From positions 682,001-746,000 of the forward strand of contig NC_016449.1 of NCBI RefSeq assembly GCF_000235365.1: a stretch of 64,000 nucleotides of DNA, read 5' to 3'. Source of the stretch: Eremothecium cymbalariae DBVPG#7215. Lineage: Eukaryota; Ascomycota; Saccharomycetes; Saccharomycetales; Saccharomycetaceae. Below, in pieces: positions 29,048 to 39,665 of this stretch. Under the pieces are notes generated by a model. That model worked only from the letters and a program-made list of their open reading frames with translations. It ran no database searches and was not told the origin of the DNA. The translations under genes were made by a program, and so were the position numbers. Every line of letters begins with the position of its first letter. Position 1 is the first letter of the stretch.

Positions 29048-30715
29048 ATGACGGCGGCTACGGACAAATTACTGTTGCGCAACGTCAAGTACGAGGGACG
29101 GGTATATGAGGGGTTCCCCAAAATATACAATATCTATGCGCTTGGGTTTGTTTCTTGTATTTCGGGGCTAATGTTTGGTTTTGATATCTCGTCGATGTCG
29201 TCGATGATCGGTACGGAGGTGTATGGCCGTTATTTTGGGCATCCGGATTCGACGACTCAGGGTGGGATCACGGCGTCGATGGCGGCAGGGTCGTTTTGGG
29301 GGTCTTTGATGTCTTCTTATATTTCTGATACGTTTGGTAGGCGTGTGTCTCTGCATGCTTGTTCTTCGTTTTGGATAGTGGGGGCTATTTTACAGTGTGC
29401 GTCGCAGGGTCAGGCGATGTTGATTGCTGGGCGTGTTATTGCAGGTATGGGGATTGGATTTGGGTCGTCGGTGGCGCCTATTTATTGTTCGGAGATATCT
29501 CCGCCCAAGATCAGGGGGGCGATTGGTGGTATTTTCCAGCTGTGCATTACGATTGGTATCATGGTGCTCTTTTTCATTGGGTACGGGTGCCATTTTATCA
29601 ATGGCACGGCGGCTTTCCGGATTACGTGGGGTGCTCAGATTGTTCCTGGGGTGCTTTTGCTGGTCGCTGTGTTCTTTTTGCCGGAGTCGCCTCGTTGGCT
29701 TGCCAATCGTGGGCGTTGGGAAGAAACGGAGCACATTGTGGCGGAGGTGACTGCGGGTGGGAATCGGAAGGATGAGCAGGTGCTGTTGCAGATGGAGGAA
29801 ATAAGGGAGCAGGTTTTGATCGACCAGATGGCGTCTAACTTTGGGTACAAGGATTTGTTCCGTAGAAAGACGTTGCCGAAGACGATTGTGGGTGTTTGTG
29901 CGCAGATGTGGCAGCAGCTTTGTGGTATGAACGTTATGATGTACTACATTATATACATTTTTGATATGGCTGGATTCTCGGGGAATACCAACCTATTGTC
30001 CTCTGCGATCCAGTATATCCTTAACGTATTAATGACGATTCCTGCTTTGTTCATGGTGGACAGGTACGGAAGAAGACCAGTTTTGTTGGCGGGTGGTGTG
30101 CTGATGACGGGATGGTTGTTCTCTGTCGCAGGCTTGCTTGGTAAGTATTCGTTGCCCGCCCCTGGAGGCATTAACGGCAACGATACGGTACGTATTCGCA
30201 TACCGGAAGATCGTCGCAACGCTGCAAGGGGCGTTATAGCCTGCTCTTATTTATTCGTGTGCTCCTTTGCACCTACGTGGGGTGTGGGGATTTGGATCTA
30301 CTGCTCCGAGATCTTTAACAACATCGAAAGGGCTAAAGGGTCTGCGCTTTGCACTGCAGTTAATTGGGCCTTCAATTTTGCATTGGCGATGTTTGTACCT
30401 TCTGCGTTCAAAAATATCACTTGGAAAACGTACGTTATTTTCGGGATCTTTGGAATATGCTTAACGATCCAAACATACTTCATGTTCCCAGAAACCAAGG
30501 GCAAGACGTTGGAAGAAATTGATCAAATGTGGGATAGCAAAATCCCTGCCTGGCAATCCGCTTCTTACGTGCCTCACGTTCCTATTATCGAAGACAAGAT
30601 GGGCAACAAGGTCGGTATGGGCGGCTCTTCCCAGCACGTTGAAAACACAGAAAAGGAAAGGAATCCAATGCTTGGCAGAAATGCCAACAGTAGCTCAACA
30701 ACGTCTTCCGTTTGA
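29048..30715 (+). CDS. HGT1: HGT1-type high-affinity glucose transporter
   Basis: A 555-aa MFS sugar porter of the plasma membrane, very close to Kluyveromyces lactis Hgt1, a high-affinity glucose/galactose carrier. It has 12 predicted membrane segments and family signatures GLMFGFDISSMSSMIG (TM1), DTFGRRVSLH, GRVIAGMGIGFGSS, PESPRWLANRGRW, QQLCGMNVMMYY (TM7), DRYGRRPVLL and PETKGKTLEEID. The C-terminal cytoplasmic tail ends in a Ser/Thr-rich stretch. It is unlike the S. cerevisiae Hxt group. It has no counterpart in the YCR/YEL synteny block, so it is an insertion or a gene lost from S. cerevisiae. The 5' half is rich in GGG/GTG codons, the 3' part less so. Confidence 0.95.
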   Translation: MTAATDKLLLRNVKYEGRVYEGFPKIYNIYALGFVSCISGLMFGFDISSMSSMIGTEVYGRYFGHPDSTTQGGITASMAAGSFWGSLMSSYISDTFGRRVSLHACSSFWIVGAILQCASQGQAMLIAGRVIAGMGIGFGSSVAPIYCSEISPPKIRGAIGGIFQLCITIGIMVLFFIGYGCHFINGTAAFRITWGAQIVPGVLLLVAVFFLPESPRWLANRGRWEETEHIVAEVTAGGNRKDEQVLLQMEEIREQVLIDQMASNFGYKDLFRRKTLPKTIVGVCAQMWQQLCGMNVMMYYIIYIFDMAGFSGNTNLLSSAIQYILNVLMTIPALFMVDRYGRRPVLLAGGVLMTGWLFSVAGLLGKYSLPAPGGINGNDTVRIRIPEDRRNAARGVIACSYLFVCSFAPTWGVGIWIYCSEIFNNIERAKGSALCTAVNWAFNFALAMFVPSAFKNITWKTYVIFGIFGICLTIQTYFMFPETKGKTLEEIDQMWDSKIPAWQSASYVPHVPIIEDKMGNKVGMGGSSQHVENTEKERNPMLGRNANSSSTTSSV

Positions 30716-31378
30716 GCTTTTTTCGTCTTTCAAGAAAAAACAAAAACATAATGTCGAGATGCTGCTAACGTTTCTAATTTTCCCTCCTTTTTTCTTAATA
30801 TACTGCAGTTTTTATCTCACCCTTTTTTATTTCACGATGAGTTGATGTTATATTGAATGGCACGTTATTTTGGTCAACGATTTCTTAATTCCCCACCCAC
30901 CCTTCCTAAGCAATACAAATATTACGAAGACATTTTTGTTTGGCTTGAAAACTTCAACCCGTTTAAAATATAAAAATTACTTAGTAATAACGTAAAAGAT
31001 CAGTAATGATACTATACCCCAAGACAGAGCGAGAGAGAGTTTGTTTCTGCAACTTTATGACCAGTATCAACAAATAAAAAAAGAGAACTCAGTTGTATAG
31101 CTCCCTTGTGTCACTCACTATATTCTATTTGTTTAAACTTAACCTTTGCAGAATTAATTATAATCCTTTGCCGTCTAGCTTTGCAATGCATCACGTGGCT
31201 CGAGGATGTCCGTTTGTGAGGCCGCTATATAACACCCATACATCTCCAATAAGCGGAGCGAAAATCTGAAAATTGGAAAATGGCTTCATAGTGAGATACA
31301 GGACGCAAACCATTACCAATGTACCAATGTAATATACAAAATAGAGGTTATATAGACATTTATTTCCAGTACGACGAT
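30716..31378. other. HGT1 3' region, nothing clear
   Basis: About 660 nt. It has AT-rich terminator-like sequence after HGT1, one CACGTG near 31194, and a TATA-like sequence near 31228 before the next small ORF. Confidence 0.45.
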
Positions 31379-31606
31379 ATGGAAAACTATCAAAACCTCA
31401 TTATTGAGGAGGTAGATGTGACCGATATCTTCGAAGATGAAGAGCATCCTTCCGCACCAGGTAGTAAAAGTAGTAGTGGCAGTGGCTTAACAAGAAGCGC
31501 TGGTGCAGGCATCGGTAGCAGTAGCAGTGGCAGTAGCAGCGTTGGCAAACCCGGCCACAAGGAAATCCCGTTGCAGGACAAAAACCAAGGATCTAGTCGT
31601 TCTTAA
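31379..31606 (+). CDS. Small acidic/Ser-Gly-rich protein, not recognised
   Basis: A 75-codon ORF. The N-terminal 25 residues (MENYQNLIIEEVDVTDIF then acidic) look coding and are followed by a Ser/Gly-rich tail from AGT/AGC repeats. The frame is open for 20 further codons upstream to an ATG at 31319, so a longer 95-aa form is possible. It converges with CWH43, ending 88 bp away. I do not recognise the family. No signal peptide or membrane segment is present. It may be a real small gene or a chance frame over a trinucleotide repeat. Confidence 0.4.
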   Translation: MENYQNLIIEEVDVTDIFEDEEHPSAPGSKSSSGSGLTRSAGAGIGSSSSGSSSVGKPGHKEIPLQDKNQGSSRS

Positions 31607-31694
31607 AATCAACCCGTATAGTAAACATATAGTGGAAAATAATAATCAATACGAGTCAGTAATTAAAAACCTATGTTTTTTCTTTAATGTAATT

Positions 31695-34583
31695 TTAATC
31701 GTAATACCTCGGTTCTTCAAATACATGATACCTATGTCCTCTTTCACCTTCCCCAAGGAATTTATCAGGGAATCTCATATCTTGTTCAACTTCGTTCTTA
31801 TCTAGGCGTTTAATTGCTTTATGAGAATTGGGTTCTTGGTGTACTTGAAATTTACCAACTTGTAATTCCGTGTCTGTAATGGTGCCTCTGGACACTCTAG
31901 CAAATCCTGTACGTTTTAAGTTTTTGAACAATATGTACTGGCACCACCTATCGTCATCCTCAGGATCGATATCGTGCATACCGGATTTATCACTCACGTA
32001 ATTGTTGTAATTTCCGTTGTGTGGCTCTGTAACCAAGTAACTTAGCAGAATGGCAGGTCTGTCATGGGCACCCATCAGGTCACGTAATCCCTCGCTCTGT
32101 AACTTCCTATCAAGCTCGTCTTCCTCCTGACCACTGTGGAACACATAAACGTCAATTAATTCGCCGTACACATCGAGAATCGCGTGTATAGCCGGTGCTA
32201 ACTCCCCAACGGGAGATGGTAAGAGATGATGCTCACTCTGAACTATTGGAAATTTAGATAAGAGCACACACCCCCATGTATGTTTATTTGGACCAGGTCC
32301 ATAATCAGCATACATCTGCAACTCATGAGCCATACGTGAAGTTAGGTCACGGTTACCCATAGTTATACGCTGTGTGTCCGTCTCCAGTAACCCGACAATA
32401 TCTAATTCCATATCGCGGATCAAATCGATCATCCGATTTTCACTTGCCCACATTTCATTATCAAGCCCAAAGTGCACTGTCCAGATACCAGCGGTTAGCA
32501 GTTCTGAGTCCGGGTGATAAGGCTGAGGCACTCCTGTAGGTCTTAGCTGCTCTGTAACATAAGCAATCGCAACAATAAACCCAACCAGTAGCAAGAAGAG
32601 CCTTTTCATGTAGGCAGAATTGATATGAATAGTCTCACGGTATTCATTTGAACCAGCAACAATTAAAAGACTTGCTGTAGCTAGTACACAATCTAAACGT
32701 TCTCTTAAAACCCAGCCATATGGAACAAACGCGTAAGCAACTGTCCAAACATGAGATAGCGTTAATATCACATATGTCACAAAGGAAGCTGTGAAATTTA
32801 TGTTAGAAACTTGATTGACGGTGATGAAGTAATTTGGGACAAATAATAGAACGGAGTATGCATAAGGTAATCCACCCAGGATAAATTTGTACCACCCAGT
32901 AATATGCTTGCTACCTAATACTAGAGTGGACAAAACCAATGTCCAGATAGGAGTGGATTTTGTTGAATGGGCAAATTTCCATGACGATGTGGCTGCAAAT
33001 GACATAACAACACAGGTCAATGCAGCAAAGGGCCATGGAAGAGGTCCCATCTGAGCGGATTGGGACCAACCTTCCCATGACCAGTATATTAAAGTAGAAG
33101 AATCAGTAAGCAACTGGTGAATTGAGAAAATCAAAGCACCAAGACCAAGAGAGCCCAGGAGTTTTTTACGCAACGTTAAAGGAGTTTGTAAGGCTGAAGG
33201 TGCGGAATTTTCGCCGTTGGCGTCAACAGCATAATGGCAACTGTTAATATATGGAGTGAAGATTGCAAAAACTGTGGCAACGATCAAACCTGTCTTATTC
33301 CAACCTCCATTTTCTTCGTTCATAATAGGCCAAATTGGATTATTTGAATAGAAAGCCATCTTCAATATAACACTAGCAACTAAACCAAAGCTCCATGCCA
33401 CTGCATACTGAGTGACGCAAGCTGGTTCTCTGGAGATGCTTCTTAACGTCTGAACAAAATTCATCGTGCTGAGACCAACAGCTACAGCCACCGTGATCAA
33501 CCTAGTTTCAGGGTGCTGAATCAAATATGCACCAATCCCGACAACATTGCCCAACAATGGTCCATATTGATGGACTAAAATGGGCACGAAAGGAATGCAT
33601 AGTAAAATTGGACTCAATACTGCTGCAATGGTAGCTTCATAACCGGAAATGCCCATATACCAAAGCGGGAAATACCAAATAATACACAACAACGAAGTGA
33701 GGTTTGTCCAAAACATGAAAGAATCAAACACATTCACTAGAATGTAAATTACAGATTCCTGTTTGATATAAGAACTTAAAGGGGCATAAATAATATCTTC
33801 TTGCTCTTCAACCACAATATTAATCTCTTCCAGAGATTCATCTACAGATACATTCGAATCATTTTCGTACTTTCCCATATTTTGATAATCGGATCTAGTT
33901 CTTCTTTTTGGTGGGGCAGAAACTTGATTTGCAGCCGATGAAATGCCATCAGCGAATGTTAAAGTAATATTTTCCATATCTTTGCAGCTCAAACCATCAA
34001 AGAGGACATCTAGAATAATCAATGACCATTCAAAGTAAGCGTATATAGAATACGCTCCTGCTCTTACTTTAAAGTTATGTTCGATGAACCAATAAACTAG
34101 CGGTATCAAGGTTCCAAAGAAGGAGAGTGCCACCACTATACGCAATGGCTTCTTCCATTCAGCATGAGAAAGCACAAAGACATCCCAGGGGATAGTCAAA
34201 AAGATATAGGAAATCATAAATACATCATGCACGTTATGATCATCTGTACTAGTAATGTATACCCAGCCTCCACATGTGACCGTCCTTAGAACGCCAACAA
34301 TAGGACCCCATAAGGAACGTGTCTTAAACCAATGAAGCAACAACAGTAAAAATCTAGGCATAGCTGTTAGTGCAATCGCAATTTGGAAAACTGATCTTTC
34401 AGGGTATCGATCGCCAATAGTGGCAGACACACTGGGGAACCATTCATCGGGATAACCGTAATGTGCATTACGGACAATCTTATCAAAATGCAGATTATAG
34501 CCAAGCAATAGTGCCACAACGAAAGCACCTGAAGCACAAACTGTATGCAGCCATACAATAGACTTACCACTAATGGATACCAT
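31695..34583 (-). CDS. CWH43: CWH43, GPI-anchor ceramide remodelase
   Basis: Cwh43 replaces the diacylglycerol of GPI anchors by ceramide in the ER and is linked to cell-wall integrity. The 962-aa product (S. cerevisiae 953) has two parts. The N-terminal about 690 residues have many membrane segments: a PGAP2-like region (to about residue 215) and a second multi-TM region. The C-terminal lumenal domain is of the endonuclease/exonuclease/phosphatase fold (IWTVHFGLDNEMWAS, DIVGLLETDTQRI, GPGPNKHTWGCVLLSKFPI, VFHSGQEEDELD). The start is the first ATG, directly before a hydrophobic segment. It is YCR017C in S. cerevisiae; neighbours fit. Confidence 0.95.
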   Translation of the reverse strand: MVSISGKSIVWLHTVCASGAFVVALLLGYNLHFDKIVRNAHYGYPDEWFPSVSATIGDRYPERSVFQIAIALTAMPRFLLLLLHWFKTRSLWGPIVGVLRTVTCGGWVYITSTDDHNVHDVFMISYIFLTIPWDVFVLSHAEWKKPLRIVVALSFFGTLIPLVYWFIEHNFKVRAGAYSIYAYFEWSLIILDVLFDGLSCKDMENITLTFADGISSAANQVSAPPKRRTRSDYQNMGKYENDSNVSVDESLEEINIVVEEQEDIIYAPLSSYIKQESVIYILVNVFDSFMFWTNLTSLLCIIWYFPLWYMGISGYEATIAAVLSPILLCIPFVPILVHQYGPLLGNVVGIGAYLIQHPETRLITVAVAVGLSTMNFVQTLRSISREPACVTQYAVAWSFGLVASVILKMAFYSNNPIWPIMNEENGGWNKTGLIVATVFAIFTPYINSCHYAVDANGENSAPSALQTPLTLRKKLLGSLGLGALIFSIHQLLTDSSTLIYWSWEGWSQSAQMGPLPWPFAALTCVVMSFAATSSWKFAHSTKSTPIWTLVLSTLVLGSKHITGWYKFILGGLPYAYSVLLFVPNYFITVNQVSNINFTASFVTYVILTLSHVWTVAYAFVPYGWVLRERLDCVLATASLLIVAGSNEYRETIHINSAYMKRLFLLLVGFIVAIAYVTEQLRPTGVPQPYHPDSELLTAGIWTVHFGLDNEMWASENRMIDLIRDMELDIVGLLETDTQRITMGNRDLTSRMAHELQMYADYGPGPNKHTWGCVLLSKFPIVQSEHHLLPSPVGELAPAIHAILDVYGELIDVYVFHSGQEEDELDRKLQSEGLRDLMGAHDRPAILLSYLVTEPHNGNYNNYVSDKSGMHDIDPEDDDRWCQYILFKNLKRTGFARVSRGTITDTELQVGKFQVHQEPNSHKAIKRLDKNEVEQDMRFPDKFLGEGERGHRYHVFEEPRYYD

Positions 34584-35387
34584 AATGCAATAGCTTAGGA
34601 CATCTTCTTAAAAGAAATAACGCTACACATAGTGACTTACACTGGTGATAATATGTTTTTTTTTCGCTACCAAACTACAGATCCGTAGGAACAACGAAGA
34701 TGCTTCGAAAAGTTTCGCGAATTAACCAAAAGTTTGATCAGCGCTGACGATGTTAGAGTTTCTACGCCAACCATTTAGTGTTAGTGATTCTATATATAGC
34801 TAATATATGGGGCATAAATATTTAAGAGTCTGTGCTCCCGCTTGAAAATCTTCTAGATCAAACAAGTTTCATTCGTGCATTTCACTTGGGCATCTGATAA
34901 AGTACTTAGAGTTGTTATATAGTTTCTCTACAGGTGCTGCCCGTCGATTTCCAACGGCCTTTTAGGTGAGATCAGTAGCAGGTATGACCCTTAATCACCA
35001 TGTTACTGGTTGGAGTTCTGAACGGTTCTTTTACCAAAATGTCATCGCTAAACTATTTTCTTGTCATTCAAGTTGTTAATTATCATGCATAGCAGGAGGG
35101 GAAGAGACAGGAGCATACACTTTCAAGTGACCATCGTTTTATGTATCTTTTATGTTATGTAAATGCACTCACAAGCCTTGAAAGCAGCACAAACCATGGC
35201 TAAATAGAGTTTAAAAAACTAGATTGGTTCATAATTATTTTATATCTATATCTATAGACAAATAGATGAGAGCATAATCCAAAAAGTTAACTTGTCCAAT
35301 TTTAGGAAGCGGGAGAACGATCACAATGGCTTGGCGTCGAATATTGACTTGAGAAAAGGGTTTGGTGTTGGATAATCGCTAGAAATA
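34584..35387. other. CWH43 upstream / GLC3 downstream region
   Basis: About 800 nt between two tandem minus-strand genes. It is AT-rich with poly(T) and no credible ORF or RNA gene. Confidence 0.5.
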
Positions 35388-37508
35388 TTAACGATTTCCC
35401 TCAAGAGCCAAAACCAGGGCCACTCTAGACGGAATGTATACCTGAATAAAGTTTTTCCTATTATTCCACTCGAGGTTGGTGGTATGGAATTCAGAAGTGG
35501 CTTCGTCAATTCTGTTGTAACCACCAAATTCCTCCCTGTCCGAGTTCAAAACGATCCTATACTTACCAGGTTGATCAACACCAACACGGTAATCTGAGAA
35601 CGATTGAGTAGGATGGAAATTAAATATGAACAACAGCCCATTGCGCTCAAAAGCAATCACTTTATCCACTTCATGCTTTAGAGACACATAAGCTTGCGCA
35701 GTGTTCAACCATTTATATTTGCGCTCAACTTCTTGCATACCCTTATCAAAAGCATACAATTGTCTGTAACGAAGTAATTTGTCATCCACTAAGTTGAATT
35801 GTCTCCGGGCATAGTGGTAACTATCACCGTTGTTCACATTGGGAAAGTCAAGCCATTCTGGATGGCCAAATTCATTTCCTTCAAAGTTCAAGTAAGCTTC
35901 ACCACCCAATGAATGAGTTATTAATCGGATCAGCTTATGCAATGCAATGCCACGATCAACTACAGGGGGCGCCTGTTTGAGAACGGTCATATCTGTATAC
36001 ATCGCAGCATCCATCAACCAGAACGCTAAGGTCTTATCTCCAACAAGCGCTTGGTCATGTGACTCAGCATAGGCCACAACCTTCTCCCTATGACGCCTGT
36101 TAGTCAACGTATAAACTATACTGCCCATCTCCCAGTCCTCGTCCTTCTTCTCCTTCAACAGTTTGATCCACATATCTGGCAAGGCCATTGCCAACCTGTA
36201 GTCAAAACCACCACCCCCAATGGACCGTGGTAAACCCAAAGTTGGATAACCTGAGACATCTTCTGCTATAGTAACCCCGGTATTGGGTAACAATTCATGC
36301 ACTAAGTCATTAGCTAACATCAAATAGGCCAGCGCCTCGTGGTCCACAGAGGATTTTTCAGCAGACAAGTATTCATCGTAATTGCCGCTAAACGCACCAC
36401 CAGCGCCACAACCGTGGTGATGGTACAACATGGAGGTAACACCGTCAAACCTGAAGCCATCAAACTGATAAACATCAATATAGTACGCCAAATTAGCCAA
36501 CAAAAACCTTCGAACTTCGAAGTTCCCGTAATCAAACAACCTGGAATCCCATGATGGGTGTTCCCCACGACCAGAGCTCAATGAATGGAAATATTGATGA
36601 TCGCTGCCATCAAACATATTCAACCCATCAGTTACATTTTTAGATGCATGTGAGTGTACAACATCCAAAAGCACAAGAATCCCCATCCCATGAGCCGTGT
36701 CAATGAGCTCCTTCAACTCCTCAGGTGTCCCATATCTAGATGAAACCGCAAAGAAGTTGGTCACTTGGTATCCAAAAGACGCATAATAGGCATGCTCCAT
36801 TATCGCCATCAACTGAATAGCGTCATATCCAAGATCCTTGATACGAGGCAATACATCAGTCATAAACTCTTTGTAAGATCCGACTTTTGGTTCCGGTGAA
36901 GAAATGCCAACATGCGCCTCATAAATTCTTAATGAATCGGAGTCAGGATTAACATGCGGCCGCTCATTGATAAACTTGTACGGGGTTTCAGGATTCCAGA
37001 AACGTGCCTCATACGATGGCCCCCAGTTCTTCGCAGTAACCTTATCCGGTTGAGTAGCCCTCGTTATCCAAGCAGGTAAACGATAGATACGACTACCATC
37101 TTGCAATTCAAATACTACTTTCACCCTTGAGTCATGGGGAATCCCAAATTCCTTTTGCGAAGTAGGAGGAATCACGCCAGAAAAAATTCCAAACTCGTTC
37201 ACCTCAGTCAACTCATTCTTAGACTCATCCCAATCATTGAAATCACCTACTAAGAATGCCCTCTTGGCGTTAGGAGCCCACTCCCTATAGGTTATCTCTT
37301 TAGTCACCGCATTAGCATGCAACCCATACGTCTTGTACGACGCCCGCGCAAACTCACCCAAACTCAACTCTTTTCCAGATAAAGGATGCCTGATATCATA
37401 GCTCCACTTATCTGCCAAGTAACGTCTAGCTGATAACACATCTGCATACGGTCTTAACCATGGATCCAGCTCCACAACTCCCTTGACGTTATCAGGTACA
37501 TTCGACAT
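35388..37508 (-). CDS. GLC3: GLC3, glycogen branching enzyme
   Basis: Glc3 forms alpha-1,6 branches in glycogen (GH13 family, cytosol). The 706-aa length is almost that of S. cerevisiae (704). It has an N-terminal CBM48 domain ([20 protein letters not shown]), a catalytic barrel and a C-terminal beta domain. Catalytic residues are visible: nucleophile D355 ([10 protein letters not shown]), acid/base E416 ([10 protein letters not shown]) and D485 ([12 protein letters not shown]). The conserved [13 protein letters not shown] is present. It is YEL011W in S. cerevisiae, next to UBC8 (YEL012W), and the two are tandem here too. Confidence 0.98.
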   Translation of the reverse strand: MSNVPDNVKGVVELDPWLRPYADVLSARRYLADKWSYDIRHPLSGKELSLGEFARASYKTYGLHANAVTKEITYREWAPNAKRAFLVGDFNDWDESKNELTEVNEFGIFSGVIPPTSQKEFGIPHDSRVKVVFELQDGSRIYRLPAWITRATQPDKVTAKNWGPSYEARFWNPETPYKFINERPHVNPDSDSLRIYEAHVGISSPEPKVGSYKEFMTDVLPRIKDLGYDAIQLMAIMEHAYYASFGYQVTNFFAVSSRYGTPEELKELIDTAHGMGILVLLDVVHSHASKNVTDGLNMFDGSDHQYFHSLSSGRGEHPSWDSRLFDYGNFEVRRFLLANLAYYIDVYQFDGFRFDGVTSMLYHHHGCGAGGAFSGNYDEYLSAEKSSVDHEALAYLMLANDLVHELLPNTGVTIAEDVSGYPTLGLPRSIGGGGFDYRLAMALPDMWIKLLKEKKDEDWEMGSIVYTLTNRRHREKVVAYAESHDQALVGDKTLAFWLMDAAMYTDMTVLKQAPPVVDRGIALHKLIRLITHSLGGEAYLNFEGNEFGHPEWLDFPNVNNGDSYHYARRQFNLVDDKLLRYRQLYAFDKGMQEVERKYKWLNTAQAYVSLKHEVDKVIAFERNGLLFIFNFHPTQSFSDYRVGVDQPGKYRIVLNSDREEFGGYNRIDEATSEFHTTNLEWNNRKNFIQVYIPSRVALVLALEGNR

Positions 37509-38136
37509 TTTAATTTCACTTCTACTAGCACTCTTTACTTACTTCGACGGCACTAATAAAACCTAAACGCTCCAGTTGGCCCCTTTTAGTATCGAAAAGA
37601 TGATTATCAGTTATAACTAAAGGCGTATCTTTATATATGACTCCTTATATCCTACCTTGGTGTGTGAATTTATCGTTGGGAGAAAAATCTCCGTTCTACT
37701 TCTTCCCGGTAGGCAGCCCTTGTTACCAATGGTTATTTGCAGGTAACTGCAGTAGATGGTGATATACCAATATATCTTCAGAGATATGCTACCATCCAGA
37801 GATGGCTGTCAGGCTTGCTAGGTTGCGTGAGCGCAATGGCCAATGGCCAATGGATACAGCAGGAGCCCTTGGAGAACGTTTCCGGGTGTGAAGAAGGTGT
37901 AAAATGATGAAAGGAGCCCCACATGCGAATTAAACCAACAAAAAACCGGACAGATGACGACTAGCTGAGGGCTATTTGCCGTTTTATATCTTCCTTCTGT
38001 TCCGGTTCATTTATATATAACCTCTATGTAAACCGACCTATCGGTAAATCTGTAGTCAAGCTAGAATGGCTTTGTGTAACCCCAGTTTCAAGTCACATAT
38101 ATAATATAATGAGAGTGTGACAAAGTTATCTATGCA
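37509..38136. other. GLC3 promoter region
   Basis: About 630 nt upstream of GLC3 and downstream of UBC8. It contains one STRE core and several short poly(A/T) tracts. No ORF or clear RNA gene is seen. Confidence 0.5.
37580..37584 (-). promoter_or_regulatory. Candidate STRE (CCCCT) upstream of GLC3
   Basis: CCCCT on the plus strand (AGGGG toward GLC3), 72 bp before the start. Glycogen genes of S. cerevisiae are Msn2/4 targets. A single short motif. Confidence 0.35.
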
Positions 38137-38876
38137 CTAGTCCAATAGATCTGAATCACTAATTTCAACATCCTCTTCTTCGTAATCAAACTCTATTTCG
38201 CTCAGTTCGTCCTCTTCTTCAGCATACTCGACGCCATCAGTGGCGTTCTCGTCATCTCCATATTCATCTTCGTAGTCGTCATCGGGGATGCCGCCAGAGG
38301 ACCCAAACTGCTGGTCGTATTTCTCAGAGGTGGCATACTTGTCAATATACTCTTGGATTTTCTCTTCATACATCTTGGGGTTTTTCAACTGTAAGGTGGC
38401 GGCTTCGTTGTTTAACGGGTCTGACCCATTGGGTTCTTTTAACAATCCAGGAATCATCCATTCAACAATATTGATTAAATCGTATAACGGCGACCACGTA
38501 GAGTTAATGACGTCTAGACATATGGACCCAGAAGCCGCATCAATATTGGGATGGAATATCTTATTCACAAATCCAATACTGGGCGACTTGTAAGGGTAGT
38601 TGTCCGGTAATTCAACATGCAACCTCCAAACCCCTCTCTCATACGGCGTCCCTCTGGGCCCAAGAAATTTAACATGGAATTCTTGCATATTGTCATCTAC
38701 CAATTCCACTTCATGGTCCGACATCAACAACTTCATAACGTCTGTTTCTATTCTTCTTTTCGAATTGCTGTTACATATCACACATATGTGTGTAATTATA
38801 GTTAGTCATTTCTGCAACCCGGCGGGCTACCTTTACGTCTTGTACTACTTTCTCCCCAGCTTCCTACATACCTCAT
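38137..38876 (-). CDS. UBC8: UBC8, ubiquitin-conjugating enzyme E2 (spliced, 5-nt first exon)
   Basis: Ubc8 is the E2 of the GID ligase that degrades fructose-1,6-bisphosphatase when glucose returns. Exon 1 is only ATGAG (38872-38876) and exon 2 is 38137-38767. The joined start [19 protein letters not shown] is nearly identical to S. cerevisiae [12 protein letters not shown]. The protein has 211 aa. The UBC fold carries HPN (IFHPNID) and catalytic C85 ([12 protein letters not shown]), and the tail is strongly acidic as in S. cerevisiae. Without splicing, the frame only opens with an unrelated MICN start. The S. cerevisiae gene also has a 5'-proximal intron. Confidence 0.96.
38768..38871 (-). 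other. UBC8: Intron of UBC8 (104 nt)
   Basis: On the minus strand the 5' splice site is GTATGT (38866-38871), the branch site GACTAAC (38801-38807, one base off TACTAAC), and the 3' splice site AACAG (ends at 38768). It lies after the second base of codon 2. Confidence 0.92.
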
Positions 38877-39253
38877 TACTCCACACTAGTATCAATGTAC
38901 CAATTCTATGCTATGCTCCCTGTTATACCCTCTCGTTTGTAATGGGATGTAAACTTGGTAAACCTGCTTCCTTCTATTCCCGGAACGGCGTTGCTGCTAT
39001 CCTTTCACAGTTTGCGCTCCTTCTTATAGGATGCATTACCACATGAGCACCTCGACCGAGGACAGACATACAGCCTTGCTAGTGCTGGTATATAAGTGCT
39101 TAGGCAACTAAAATAAGCCTATATTACCGTTTGAAATTATAGTACATTGGTTAATTACACACTTCCTACTCAAAACTCCTCCCAATTTCCGTGTGCGCAC
39201 ACACTTTTATTACAACCCATGCGCAAGAACGGAGATGGAGACAGCCTGATATC
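38877..39253. other. UBC8 upstream / HTL1 downstream region
   Basis: About 380 nt. Open frames crossing it are extensions of antisense shadows over UBC8. Nothing else is seen. Confidence 0.5.
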
Positions 39254-39562
39254 CTATTTCGTCTGTAACTCGGTACGCAATTCATCACGTCTCTTCTTGA
39301 ATGCTTCCAACTTCTTTTCACGGCGTTCGTTAGTCCCTACGACCAAGTCGTGTCTTTTATGGTCATCCAAGAGTTGGAATAATTCGCACATGCGTTCTCT
39401 GTGCGACAGCACTTGATGTGCAGTTATGGTCTTGAGGTTTATCTTTGGTTCGGGATGGGTCATTGATGAATAGGTGCTGCGAGCTCTGGATGGGATATAT
39501 TCGAGAGAATTATGGCTGCTTGTTGTTGTTGTGTTGTATGTGGCTTGTTTCGTAACCAACAT
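39254..39562 (-). CDS. HTL1: HTL1, RSC chromatin-remodelling subunit
   Basis: Htl1 is a small subunit of the RSC complex, needed for ploidy maintenance. S. cerevisiae Htl1 (YCR020W-B) has 78 residues. Here the conserved core INLKTITAHQVLSHRE followed by MCELFQLLDDHKRH and a basic helical tail is clear. From the first ATG the protein is 102 aa. An internal ATG at 39458-39460 would give 68 aa. The S. cerevisiae protein has about 20 residues before the core, between the two options, so the start is uncertain. It is divergent from MAK31 across about 100 bp, consistent with the YCR020 cluster. Confidence 0.82.
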   Translation of the reverse strand: MLVTKQATYNTTTTSSHNSLEYIPSRARSTYSSMTHPEPKINLKTITAHQVLSHRERMCELFQLLDDHKRHDLVVGTNERREKKLEAFKKRRDELRTELQTK

Positions 39563-39665
39563 GTTCCAAAAAGTGGTTGGTGAAAAAACATTAAAAAAAA
39601 GTTAACGTCAATGATCTGCATGCAGAAGGAGCAACGGGAGGATATATTTAAGAGTATTTAACATT

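Noticed and set aside
37900..37975. C/D-box-like pattern (ATGATGA then CTGA about 60 nt later) upstream of GLC3
   Set aside because: No terminal stem pairs around it and there is no D'/C' pair or obvious rRNA guide. Short boxes occur by chance.
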